Shown here piece after piece: positions 42,026-50,185 of a DNA stretch of 64,000 nt. Origin of the DNA: Bacillota bacterium. GTDB lineage: Bacteria; Bacillota; UBA4882; UBA8346. The notes beneath the pieces are model-generated. The model was not told the origin of the DNA. It was given only the letters and a program-made list of their open reading frames with translations, and made no database searches. The translations under genes and the position numbers were made by a program. Location: positions 1-64,000 of the forward strand of contig JAEXDA010000001.1 of the NCBI GenBank assembly GCA_023401925.1, read 5' to 3'. How positions within the stretch are numbered: position 1 is the first letter of the stretch; every line of letters begins with the position of its first letter.

Positions 42026-43138
42026 ATGAACAAAAAATTATTTTTATTTATGGGTATGATTTCGTTGTTATGTTTATCTGTTACAGTGTTTGCAGGGGGG
42101 CTTCGTCTTCCAATAGGGAACAACCCCATGAAAGAAAAAAAAGACCAACCCGCCCAAGAACCTTCCCAGAAGCAATCAGAACAAAGCTCGGCCAATGTTA
42201 CAATAGCAGCTGAGGGGCCGGTTGTAGATGTTTGCTTTAGTTCCGATGGATCAAAAATTGTCTTTGCCTACAAAAATGTTATTAATGTATGCAAAACCGA
42301 CGGGACCGTCATGAAACGATTTGGAGTTAAAGACGGGCCGGACATCAATGTTATGGATTACGCCAATAATACCATTGCCACATTTGCATATACCAATCCC
42401 GCTCAAATCTATCTTTGGGATGAAAATGGAACGAATATCAAAAAGCTTGGCGCAATCGCTAAAAATGCCGATGAGGCTTCGGTTAACTCTGAAATTGAAA
42501 CCTCTAAAAGTTACCGCTTATTATTCTCCCGGGATGGAAAGAGTTTGGTGAATGTAACGAAAACAGATAATTTCGGTGGAGTTAAATCGAGGGATCTGGC
42601 TACCGGCAAGGTAAAACTTTTCAAAGGGTATGAGGATACATCGGTCTATGGTTGCAGCTTTAGCGTGGATGGCAGCAAATTCGTAACCATATCCAGGGAT
42701 GAACAAGTAAAAGTATGGGATTTGGCAAAAGGAACTTTGGTGACGGCCATTGATACCGGTGACCCACTGACTTCCAGTTATAACGGTAAAGATGTCGCTA
42801 TCTTAAGCGATGGTACCATTGTAGTGGTTAAAACGGATTTGACGTTTTGGTCCAGTGACGGAAAATTAATCAAGACCCTAAAAAAAGCGGCTGATTCCAG
42901 TTACACCTTGATTCGAGCCAGCCGGGACGGTAACTTATTTGCGGTGGCTTTCGAAGAAAGCGGCCTGGCTTTATATTCGAAGGATGGCACTTTGGTGAAA
43001 ACTATTCGGACCGAAGGGCAATATTCGCTTCCCAGTGCGGTTACAGGCATTGCCTTCAGCCCTGATAACAAGTTTATGGCTGTCGCCACGGATGGTGGGC
43101 AAGTTGGCAAAGGGGAAGTCAAAATCTTTGCGCTTTAA
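42026..43138 (+). CDS. Secreted WD40/beta-propeller protein
   Basis: 370 aa with signal peptide MNKKLFLFMGMISLLCLSVT and VFAGG after it. A short Lys/Gln/Pro linker (residues about 35-60) follows. The rest consists of about seven blades with WD40-like marks: PVVDVCFSSDGSKIVFAYKN, GCSFSVDGSKFVTISRDEQVKVWDLAKGTLV, LIRASRDGNLFAVAF and VTGIAFSPDNKFMAVATDG. It is a protein-interaction scaffold outside the cytoplasm. AAGGAGC precedes ATG 42026. It appears to be a single gene; a long hairpin follows at 43221. Confidence 0.85.
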   Translation: MNKKLFLFMGMISLLCLSVTVFAGGLRLPIGNNPMKEKKDQPAQEPSQKQSEQSSANVTIAAEGPVVDVCFSSDGSKIVFAYKNVINVCKTDGTVMKRFGVKDGPDINVMDYANNTIATFAYTNPAQIYLWDENGTNIKKLGAIAKNADEASVNSEIETSKSYRLLFSRDGKSLVNVTKTDNFGGVKSRDLATGKVKLFKGYEDTSVYGCSFSVDGSKFVTISRDEQVKVWDLAKGTLVTAIDTGDPLTSSYNGKDVAILSDGTIVVVKTDLTFWSSDGKLIKTLKKAADSSYTLIRASRDGNLFAVAFEESGLALYSKDGTLVKTIRTEGQYSLPSAVTGIAFSPDNKFMAVATDGGQVGKGEVKIFAL

Positions 43139-43220
43139 GGGGGAGTGTAATTCTGACTCTCGCAGTTCCAGAGTAAGTCGGGATGGATAAAAACGAACCC
43201 AAATCCGTATTGTTTTTGAA

Positions 43221-43257
43221 ACAAAGCTCTTCCGGCTGTTAACCGGAAGAGCTTTGT
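43221..43257. terminator. Strong hairpin after the propeller gene
   Basis: ACAAAGCTCTTCCGG pairs perfectly with CCGGAAGAGCTTTGT around a seven-base loop. Only TAT follows, so the T tract is weak; T/A at the stem base may serve in both directions. Confidence 0.6.
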
Positions 43258-43376
43258 TATGGGTGCCCCCGGCATGGGCGCAATCATCTAATCGGTGGAA
43301 ATTCCGAGTGTTGGTAGATGGTGTCAGATAAATTCATCATCGACCACCTACACGATTTGGAAACCAGGTTTTTAAC

Positions 43377-43473
43377 AAAAAACATTCTTAAGGGTGAAAA
43401 AGTTCACCCTTTCATTGAGGATGAAAAAGCTAATTTTTGACGAAATAAAGAAAAGATAGTAATTCAGGGAAAA
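43377..43473. repeat. Dispersed element R2, copy B
   Basis: Second copy of the 97-base element at 40373-40469. It has the same hairpin AAGGGTGAAAAAGTTCACCCTT and the same 12-codon mini-frame ending AAG AAA AGA TAG. It lies in the 437-base gap between the propeller and ankyrin genes; the rest of that gap holds only the hairpin at 43221 and the fragment at 43441. Confidence 0.88.
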
Positions 43474-43548
43474 AAATATGGTTTGGCCACCGATTTTGAC
43501 GATTATCTGGAGAAGGCGCTTTCCGAAAGGTTAGCAGCCGCATTTTAA
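43441..43548 (+). pseudogene. Possible C-terminal gene fragment
   Basis: A frame without a start codon reads KKYGLATDFDDYLEKALSER then LAAAF and a stop. It looks like an amphipathic protein C terminus, not random sequence, and its 5' part is cut by element R2. It may mark a gene displaced when R2 arrived. No family recognised. Confidence 0.3.
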
Positions 43549-43576
43549 TAAAAATGCAAAGGAGAGCGATGGCAAT

Positions 43577-45301
43577 ATGAATTTCACTGAATATCTCACC
43601 CAAGGCGACCTGGATAATGTCAAAAAAGGGATTGAAGCCGGAACGGACATTGAAACAACCGATGAAGACGGCATGACTCCTCTGATGATCGCTGCAAGTA
43701 ACGGCCATTTGGCCCTCGTAAAATATTTGTTGGAGAATGGCGCTAGACTTGAAGCCACCGATGGGCTGCAAATGACCCCCATCATGATCGCAGCCTGCTT
43801 TGACCAGCTTGAGGTTGTGAAGTATCTGTTTGAAAAAAATGCGAATATTGAACGTAAAAATAAATACGGGCTCACTACAGCGATGCTGGCCGCTTATAAT
43901 AATTGCCGGGATGTTCTGGAGTATCTGATTCAAAAGGGAGCCGATATCACAGCCGAAGATATTGACGGTTGGAATGCATTAATGCTGGCATCCAAAAAAG
44001 GCAATAGAGCAATCGTCGAATATTTAATTGAGCAAGGCGTCGATCTTGAAGAGGAAGATAACAGAGGAAACACCGCATTAATGCTGGCTATAGAGAAAGA
44101 GCAAACCGAAATTGTTGAGTTGTTGATTGTCAAGGGTGCCAATACCGGCAAATTGGATATTTTTACAGCAAGCGCCAGTGGATTGCTGGGGCGGCTGCAA
44201 CAGTTGGTCGCCGGAAAGATCAACCTCCAGGCTAAAAACGATGAAGGTATGACTCCACTACTGCTGGCCGTGAGTAATGGCCGTTTGGAAACAGTAAAAT
44301 TTTTATTGGATAATGGTTCCAACCTGCGGGAGACCGATGATGATGGTTTGACTCCCCTGATGTTCGCCGTAACCAACGGCAATCTGGCAATGGTCCAGTA
44401 CTTGGTGGAAAAAGGGGCGGATTTGGAAAGCTATACCGCCGGCAAAGAAACTGCCCTGCGGCTGGCCGCGGATCGTTGGCAGATAGAGATATTACAATAC
44501 CTCATTGTTCAAGGGGCCAATGTCGATGCCCGGGATGATCAGAGGCGGACGGCTTTGATGAGTGCCGCAGCGGATGATAACTTGGACATTGTGCGTTGTT
44601 TGGTGGAAAACGGCGCGGCTCTGGAGTCAACCGCAGCAAATGGCCAAACCGCATTAGTGTTGGCGGCCGATGAGTGTCAAACGGATACTGTTCAATATCT
44701 GCTGGAAAAAGGGGCGGATATCGGACAACTGGATATCATCCGGGCAAGTAAGGTCGGTTTGACTGAACGGGTCCGGCAACTGCTTGAGGCCGGAGTGGAC
44801 CGGGAGACCCCAAACGATCAGGGAATGACTCCGTTAATACTGGCGGCAAAAAACGGCCATCTGGAGACTGTACAATACCTGGTGGAAAAGGGAGCCCACG
44901 TTGGCGCAGCCGACGTGAACGGGATGACTCCGTTAATTTTTGCTGCGAATAACGGCTATCCGGAGATTGTGAAATATTTGGTTGAAAAAGGCGCCGCTAT
45001 CGAGGGGTCCGATAGCGAGGGGACCACTCCTATTGTATTTGCCATATTTAACCGGCAATTGGAGATCGTCCGATTCCTGGTAGATAAAGGGGCATCGATT
45101 CAAACTCCCGATCATTTTGGAACGACTCCCTTAATGCAGGCAGCCCGTTTCGGCCATTTGGAGATTGCCCGCTACTTGATAGAAAATGGTGCTGACCTTA
45201 ACGCGCGGGATAACGAAGGAGAAAGTGCCCTGGATTATGCAACGGAATATGAACAGGATGAATTGGCGGATTATTTGCGGAGTAAAATGATTCAAGAGTA
45301 A
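43577..45301 (+). CDS. Ankyrin-repeat protein
   Basis: 574 aa consisting almost wholly of about 17 ankyrin repeats of 33 residues, e.g. DGMTPLMIAASNGHLALVKYLLENGARLEAT, with the T-P-L-M and G-H-L-E-I-V-x-Y-L-V-E-x-G-A pattern. Two repeats are shortened (near FTASASGLLGRLQQLVAGKI and IRASKVGLTERVRQLLEAGV), suggesting two blocks of an internal duplication. No signal peptide. It begins behind AAAGGAGAG (spacing long). It is a binding scaffold of unknown partner. It opens the accessory island; the DUF2262 gene follows 18 bases later in the same transcript. Confidence 0.93.
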   Translation: MNFTEYLTQGDLDNVKKGIEAGTDIETTDEDGMTPLMIAASNGHLALVKYLLENGARLEATDGLQMTPIMIAACFDQLEVVKYLFEKNANIERKNKYGLTTAMLAAYNNCRDVLEYLIQKGADITAEDIDGWNALMLASKKGNRAIVEYLIEQGVDLEEEDNRGNTALMLAIEKEQTEIVELLIVKGANTGKLDIFTASASGLLGRLQQLVAGKINLQAKNDEGMTPLLLAVSNGRLETVKFLLDNGSNLRETDDDGLTPLMFAVTNGNLAMVQYLVEKGADLESYTAGKETALRLAADRWQIEILQYLIVQGANVDARDDQRRTALMSAAADDNLDIVRCLVENGAALESTAANGQTALVLAADECQTDTVQYLLEKGADIGQLDIIRASKVGLTERVRQLLEAGVDRETPNDQGMTPLILAAKNGHLETVQYLVEKGAHVGAADVNGMTPLIFAANNGYPEIVKYLVEKGAAIEGSDSEGTTPIVFAIFNRQLEIVRFLVDKGASIQTPDHFGTTPLMQAARFGHLEIARYLIENGADLNARDNEGESALDYATEYEQDELADYLRSKMIQE

Positions 45302-45319
45302 TCGGTAAGGAGGCAACCC

Positions 45320-46255
45320 ATGGCATATTATGATACGGATCAAATGCTGGATAATCTTGGCCGCGCTTATGAAGGTGATGAGCAAGCCAGGGCTGCAATT
45401 CAAGGAATCAATCTGCCGTTTGCGGTGACAAATGATTATTCCGTCCTGATAATTGTTCAGGAGAAGCACGCTGCAATCAATGATAAAGGGTTGGTAAAAA
45501 CCCTTAACATGCCGCCCAAGGAGAACGGCGGCCGCAAACAAGTGGCTGATTGGTACCATTGCGATCACGAAAGTAAATCTTGGAGCAGCTTTCCGATACC
45601 CGACAGTTTTGTAGTGCGGGAAATGAAATATGCCGGCAGTCTGTTTAGCTTTATCTCCGCTGATCAACGCATTATCTCCGGGACAAGCGGACAATTAGGT
45701 AAAGGCATGCTTGAAGTCGCTTTCAATGTGGCTGGTGTGGCTGAAACCGAAATTAAAAAAGCTTTTATGAGTATTCCTACGACAGTGGAGAATCCCCCGC
45801 CGCCCCAAAAGACTGCCGCCGAAAGTCCGTCCATCCAGGATGAAATCATCGGTACACTCACCTTTAATGAACGGTACCAGTGGTTTGAAACGAAGTATCA
45901 GGCTCAAGGCAACGCTTTTGAAATTTATATCGATATCGATAATCGGGCCGCTACATTAGAAATATTACCGCTGGTCCGGGCGGTGCTTAGCCGGCTGGCA
46001 ACCATCGATGGCGCTATGCGGGAGTTTGCCGCCGCGCAATTGCTGGAGTTGAAGAATGAGAGTTGGTTGGATGAAGGCGAAGCGGAGCTAACCAAGACTG
46101 ATTTCACAACCCGGATGGCGATTGAGACTATCTCTTTTAACGAGGATGGCGAATACGAGATTTGGTACGGGGACGGCGATCTGTTTTGGGGACATAGTAT
46201 TACCATATCCGTCAACCGAAACGGCCAACCGGAGCGAGCGAATATTAACGGGTGA
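45320..46255 (+). CDS. Two-domain protein with C-terminal DUF2262
   Basis: 311 aa. Residues 1-165 form an unknown alpha/beta domain (AAIQGINLPFAVTNDYSVLI, later MLEVAFNVAGVAETEIKKAF). After a Pro-rich linker (NPPPPQK) residues about 175-311 match DUF2262: IGTLTFNERYQWFETKYQ, AAAQLLELKNESW, and YGDGDLFWGHSITISVNRNG at the end. DUF2262 proteins occur as solitary small genes beside toxin-immunity clusters; their function is not established. AAGGAGG before ATG 45320. The next gene starts 13 bases downstream. Confidence 0.75.
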   Translation: MAYYDTDQMLDNLGRAYEGDEQARAAIQGINLPFAVTNDYSVLIIVQEKHAAINDKGLVKTLNMPPKENGGRKQVADWYHCDHESKSWSSFPIPDSFVVREMKYAGSLFSFISADQRIISGTSGQLGKGMLEVAFNVAGVAETEIKKAFMSIPTTVENPPPPQKTAAESPSIQDEIIGTLTFNERYQWFETKYQAQGNAFEIYIDIDNRAATLEILPLVRAVLSRLATIDGAMREFAAAQLLELKNESWLDEGEAELTKTDFTTRMAIETISFNEDGEYEIWYGDGDLFWGHSITISVNRNGQPERANING

Positions 46256-46268
46256 AAGGAGAGAGACC

Positions 46269-46637
46269 TTGAGTATCTCGCTTTATTACACCGCTAGACG
46301 GAGCCGGAAACTCAATAATCAAGAACAGGAAACGATTGATAGTTTGATTTCCCGGTATGCGGAGGAATTTAGGCAAATGACAGAAGCAGCCGGCTCAAAT
46401 GGGGAACTGTTCTGCGTCTATGATCCACAAAATCCAACTGGGCCAGATATTATTTTTGAAGGCGCCACCAAGCTGCCGGACCACTCTCCGGAAGAGTTAT
46501 GGGAGGCTATGCAGCATTGGGCAGCCTTGTTGTCGCAGATTCGACGCATCATACCTGATGCAAAGTGGCATGTACATGCTGATGATCATGATTTGGTCTG
46601 GGATGAGCAGCTTTTGGAGTACAATTTGGCCCGGTAG
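46269..46637 (+). CDS. Small hypothetical protein, immunity-like
   Basis: 122 aa from TTG 46269 behind AAAGGAGAGAG; the frame extends upstream into the DUF2262 gene, but that part is out of register with any ribosome site. It is soluble and acidic, starting MSISLYYTARRSRKLNNQEQ and rich in Trp/His near the C terminus (AKWHVHADDHDLVWDEQLLE). I do not recognise a family. Size, acidity and place in a row of unrelated small acidic proteins are what one sees for immunity proteins. Confidence 0.7.
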   Translation: MSISLYYTARRSRKLNNQEQETIDSLISRYAEEFRQMTEAAGSNGELFCVYDPQNPTGPDIIFEGATKLPDHSPEELWEAMQHWAALLSQIRRIIPDAKWHVHADDHDLVWDEQLLEYNLAR

Positions 46638-46694
46638 GATAAAGAATTCCTTTCTTGAAAGGCTTGCAGGAACCAATTCGAAAGGGGGATTAGA

Positions 46695-47090
46695 ATGGAA
46701 AAACAAGGATACGTCTCATTATGGTTGGGAAAATGCTCTACTTATGAGGAGCTGGATAGTTATCTTTCAGGAAGTTATACGGATGATGGGGATTACATCA
46801 AATCCAGTTTTGAAACGGATTTTAAGATTGACTGGTTTGATGAGGATTTCCGTGATGCTTTTTGTAGGGATTTTACTGCGCATGATTTTGAACAACTGTT
46901 GGCCGGTTGTTCCTATGCAAAATCAGTTATCCCTGAATTTACGAAAAATTTCCGGCTAGATGCCAAAGCGGACTTTAACGCCGGTTTTTTACTGTATGAT
47001 TTTGCGTACCATGGCCGGATTAAGGAAATTACCTCCCCAGGCATTTATTTAAAATATCTCGGGTCAGTAAAGTATGACCAAATTGATTAA
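46695..47090 (+). CDS. Imm22-like immunity protein
   Basis: 131 aa. The N-terminal pattern GYVSLWLGKCSTYEELDSYL, then YTDDGDYIKSSFETDFKIDWFDEDF, matches immunity protein 22 (VSLWLG...E.YL...Y...F..DF.I...DEDF), a family found in polymorphic toxin immunity loci. It would neutralise a toxin made by neighbouring cells or by an RHS-type protein, but no cognate toxin gene is adjacent. GAAAGGGGG lies before ATG 46695. It stands 57 bases after the previous gene and 140 before the next. Confidence 0.7.
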   Translation: MEKQGYVSLWLGKCSTYEELDSYLSGSYTDDGDYIKSSFETDFKIDWFDEDFRDAFCRDFTAHDFEQLLAGCSYAKSVIPEFTKNFRLDAKADFNAGFLLYDFAYHGRIKEITSPGIYLKYLGSVKYDQID

Positions 47091-47238
47091 TTTCTTGATT
47101 GTTTATGAAAATTGTTGGCCTCTTAAATTCATGTAAATGCTGTGGTTCATTATCAATAATTCATTGCTCAACCATCGTGTTAATATTTAGAATCAATTTT
47201 TTTGAGTTCTTGGTGTAAAAGAATTTGGGGTGAAGCAA

Positions 47239-47916
47239 ATGAGTCTGTTCGCTGAAATAAAGCGCATTGGCAAAAGGCCGGTGATGGCGCAAATCGGAGG
47301 TTTTCGGCCTGAAGACGGTTTAAAGAGTTGGTTTGGGGGAAATTTTGTTTTAAATAACGCTATGGACTGGCCCAGTGATGCTGATGGCTTGATGCTGCCC
47401 GTGATTCAGATCATGACTGCAGAAATTCCCAATGGCAGAGACTTTTTTGGCGATATCAAGTTGCTTCAAGTCTATCTCAATGCGCGAGAATTACCAACAA
47501 CCGTCGCTAAAAACGGTGAAGGTTGGCGGTTGCTAGAATATGATTCCATTGAGGATTTGACCGTGGTGGAGACACCAAAGGCAGTTCAAATCTATAAACC
47601 GTTTCAAATTAAGTGGAGCTTGGCGGAGCAGCCGGATTATCCCTGCTGGGAAGAATCTTGGGCTTATTTTGATATGACGGAGATCAATGAGTCCGAGGAA
47701 CTGAGTGACCGTTTTTTTGAAGAGTTTGAGCGATATTATCGTACTAAAATAGGCGGTTATGCATCTTTTATTCAGTCTCCATGCGGGGATTATGAATACG
47801 TTTTTCAGATATCCTCCGAAGAAAAACCGCGATTTATGGTGGGAGACAATGGCAATCTTTATATTTTGAAATCCAAAGCGGACAACCAATGGTATTTGCA
47901 TTGGGATTGTTATTAA
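47239..47916 (+). CDS. DUF1963/YwqG-like protein
   Basis: 225 aa. ATG 47239 follows TTGGGGTGA; the GTG at 47230 lies inside the ribosome site. The features WPSDADGLMLPVIQIMTAEIPNG and FFGDIKLLQVYLNARELP are the YwqG-type core, where a protein is predicted to bind through a WP..-G..L..i.qI.. strand. The N-terminal RPVMAQIGGFRPEDGLKSWFGG also fits. Function unknown; genes of this family occur beside toxins. A DUF1963 domain recurs fused to the Clp ATPase in this same island (from about 57450). Confidence 0.72.
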   Translation: MSLFAEIKRIGKRPVMAQIGGFRPEDGLKSWFGGNFVLNNAMDWPSDADGLMLPVIQIMTAEIPNGRDFFGDIKLLQVYLNARELPTTVAKNGEGWRLLEYDSIEDLTVVETPKAVQIYKPFQIKWSLAEQPDYPCWEESWAYFDMTEINESEELSDRFFEEFERYYRTKIGGYASFIQSPCGDYEYVFQISSEEKPRFMVGDNGNLYILKSKADNQWYLHWDCY

Positions 47917-47932
47917 GTAAGGCGTTCAAGAT

Positions 47933-48331
47933 ATGAAAATAGAACAAATTAAAAAGAATGTAGAACCCGAAATTAAATTTTACGATGGAATTTGCTTAAC
48001 TGAGTTTAAGAAACTATTGGAACGATGGAAGGAAATTCTTTCAATTGTTCATCAAGAGATTGAAAAATACGTAAATGATGATGATGTGTGCTTTCATGAT
48101 CAGGACAATTTATTCCCGGTACGTAGCAGGCTAACAGGTCATTATTATATTGATTGTGTTTCATATATGAAGCATATTAACCCCATAGGATTTCGAATTT
48201 TAGTGTATATAAAGTTGACAGAACCTACACCGGATGGAGAAGATGATTATCTGGGTTTAGATGTGACTTTATTTACCCATTTTGAAAATGATATTTTTGA
48301 AGTTTGGGGAATCGATAGTTCTTCAATATAA
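47933..48331 (+). CDS. Small acidic hypothetical protein
   Basis: 132 aa, soluble and acidic, with no recognised domain. It begins MKIEQIKKNVEPEIKFYDGI and ends LFTHFENDIFEVWGIDSSSI. The ribosome site is weak (AAGGCG). AT-richer codon use than the flagellar genes suggests a separate origin. It lies 16 bases after the YwqG-like gene and just before a decayed gene, in a row of immunity-like proteins. Confidence 0.65.
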   Translation: MKIEQIKKNVEPEIKFYDGICLTEFKKLLERWKEILSIVHQEIEKYVNDDDVCFHDQDNLFPVRSRLTGHYYIDCVSYMKHINPIGFRILVYIKLTEPTPDGEDDYLGLDVTLFTHFENDIFEVWGIDSSSI

Positions 48332-48335
48332 ATAG

Positions 48336-48515
48336 GATTATAGGGGCGATGAGGTGTTGCTACATGCTTGGGGTCAATATCATGCCAGTATTACGTTTAA
48401 TCGTGCAGATGATTATGGAGCAACTATTTCTTGCGGGGACCCAATAATTTCGGATCATATTTTAGAAATAGATTTTGAAAGAGAAGAAGTGGCTGATATG
48501 CGCTTAAATGGGTAA
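48336..48515 (+). pseudogene. C-terminal fragment of an immunity-like gene
   Basis: An open frame without a proper start reads GDEVLLHAWGQYHASITFNR, continuing to IISDHILEIDFEREEVADMRLNG and a stop at 48513. A stop at 48333 precedes it, and the only starts are GTG/TTG at 48354 and 48357 with no real ribosome site. The ending, with W-G-x-H-x-I-x-F and a final NG, resembles the C terminus of the DUF2262 protein at 45320 (FWGHSITISV ... NING). Likely a truncated duplicate. Confidence 0.5.
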
Positions 48516-48530
48516 TAGGAGTTGATATTT

Positions 48531-49346
48531 TTGATAAATTTTCATTCCAATAAAAATACCGCAACCCAGATCGGTGAGCTAAACATCCATGATGTAGAAA
48601 GTACCGAATCATACGCCTTTGCCATTGAAGCGCTCCTTCAGGAATATCTTCCTCATGTGCGCAATAACCAGGAAGGTTTTTGTACTCATGAAATCATCAT
48701 CCGTTTCCATGATGGCCGGATTCCGGATGGTTTCTTTTGGGAAAAAGCTATTTTTCAATATGGTTTGTTGGATTTGGCTATCCAATATTTATCCGGACTG
48801 ATCCAAATCGCAAAACAGGGCAGGCCGGTTTGGCTGGACGAGGAAAATCCCGCCGCCCGGAATGTGGCTCTCAATCTAGCCCTTTACTCGAAAGATTATG
48901 TACCAAGATATACGGAGTATCTGGAATGGCACGACATGGATCACGAAGTCTATGAACATCAGGACATTGATGAAATCATGGCTAAATACGGCTGGTGTGA
49001 GGAAACTCTTGAGTTGGCCGCTTTACGCGCCGGTATAGCTTGCGGACAGAAAGGAATGGAACAATTTGAAAAATTAGCTACGGAAAGCAAATTGAAAGAG
49101 TTCCTTTGCAACCACGGGCTTATGGATGATTTTATTTTTCAGTTGTTTTTACAAAAATATCTGCAGCATTACAAAGATGAAATGAAGCGCTCCCCCGGCT
49201 GGCTTTGGCTGTTGGAATATACATTGGATTCATTATCCGATCTTTTGGAAGTATTGGTCGAGCAAGAGGAAGAAAAGGCCGAGCGATACGGGAAAGCTAA
49301 AGCGATAGCTGAAGAATATTACCGGGCGAATCAATTGGAGGGGTGA
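48531..49346 (+). CDS. Hypothetical helical protein
   Basis: 271 aa from TTG 48531, nine bases after GGAG; an upstream TTG at 48522 overlaps that site. Soluble, acidic and helical: segments EALLQEYLPHVRNNQEGFCT, DLAIQYLSGLIQIAKQG, NVALNLALYSKDYVPRYTEY and a coiled C terminus VEQEEEKAERYGKAKAIAEE. The repeated pattern of paired helices suggests an alpha-solenoid. Family not recognised. It ends three bases before the next gene, so the two are coupled. Confidence 0.72.
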   Translation: MINFHSNKNTATQIGELNIHDVESTESYAFAIEALLQEYLPHVRNNQEGFCTHEIIIRFHDGRIPDGFFWEKAIFQYGLLDLAIQYLSGLIQIAKQGRPVWLDEENPAARNVALNLALYSKDYVPRYTEYLEWHDMDHEVYEHQDIDEIMAKYGWCEETLELAALRAGIACGQKGMEQFEKLATESKLKEFLCNHGLMDDFIFQLFLQKYLQHYKDEMKRSPGWLWLLEYTLDSLSDLLEVLVEQEEEKAERYGKAKAIAEEYYRANQLEG

Positions 49347-49349
49347 TCG

Positions 49350-49766
49350 ATGAAATTTGATCTCAAACCGAATTTGGGAGCAGGGGATATTTTATTAGGA
49401 ATGACGGAACAAGAAGTTCATGCGATTTTGGGGAATGATTTTGAAAAAGTTAATAAATCAATGTCGGATGAGATTGAAACCGACATGTATGAATGGTGTT
49501 TTGTTTACTATAAAAGCCCGGGCGGCTGTGAAGCCATCGAATTTTTTGAACCGGCCGTCCCCTTGCTGGGTGGTGAAAGACTGATTGGTAGATCGTACAC
49601 TGAAGTTAAAGGGCTTTTCTTGAAGCTGGATAGTTTGGTCCAATTTGATGATGCCGGTTTAACCTCATTTAATTTGGGTATCGGTGTTTATGCACCTTCA
49701 GCGGAAAAAGAGCCTGATGAACCGGTAGAAGGCGTTATTGTGTTTGAGAAGGGTTATTATGACTGA
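49350..49766 (+). CDS. Small hypothetical protein, immunity-like
   Basis: 138 aa. Start KFDLKPNLGAGDILLGMTEQEVHAILG: the motif G-x-I-L-G-M-T/S-x-x-E-V-x-x-x-L-G is common to several small solitary families in toxin-immunity loci. EWCFVYYKSPGGCEAIEFFE and the C-terminal GLTSFNLGIGVYAPSAEKEP follow. It has no signal peptide. The ribosome site GGAGGGGTG lies inside the end of the preceding gene. I cannot give a Pfam name with confidence. Confidence 0.72.
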   Translation: MKFDLKPNLGAGDILLGMTEQEVHAILGNDFEKVNKSMSDEIETDMYEWCFVYYKSPGGCEAIEFFEPAVPLLGGERLIGRSYTEVKGLFLKLDSLVQFDDAGLTSFNLGIGVYAPSAEKEPDEPVEGVIVFEKGYYD

Positions 49767-49825
49767 TGATAATTTCGGGAAATAGGCGTTAATTGGCTGA
49801 ATCATAAAGAAGAGGACATCAACCA

Positions 49826-50065
49826 ATGGAACATAAGGCTTTTATCTTTGATACGCAGGGTTTTAATAAAGAATTAAGCCCACTGATACTTACTTCGGGA
49901 CAAACTGGCGACAGGCAACCTTTAAAGGAATTTATTACGAATCATATGGGAAAAGCCCATTCCCCCTATACCGGGGAATTGCTGGAGTACAATTGGGAAA
50001 ATGAACTTGAGAATGGGGATGTGCAGGAATTAGCCGATTTTGCTATGACTTGCTACTATATATAA
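49826..50065 (+). pseudogene. Truncated hypothetical gene (N-terminal part only)
   Basis: A 79-aa frame with the start MEHKAFIFDTQGFNKELSPL and the later pattern AHSPYTGELLEYNWENELEN, then DVQELADFAMTCYY. This looks like the N-terminal half of a longer solitary family whose members carry 'DPYEGEPL..DW...LE..DVQ..ADFALTKYY' and then continue for about another hundred residues. Here a stop follows TCYYI directly. The comparison is from memory. The gene may still be translated (a weak GAAGAGG lies upstream), but it appears to be a stump. Confidence 0.5.
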
Positions 50066-50185
50066 AGACGCCATGGAGAATAACTGTGGGTTATTGATGA
50101 CATTTTAGAAATATTATGATAAGGCTTAAGATGTTTATGTTGCGTTATCAATGATCTGGAATTCACCGATTAGGAGCGAATCGCG

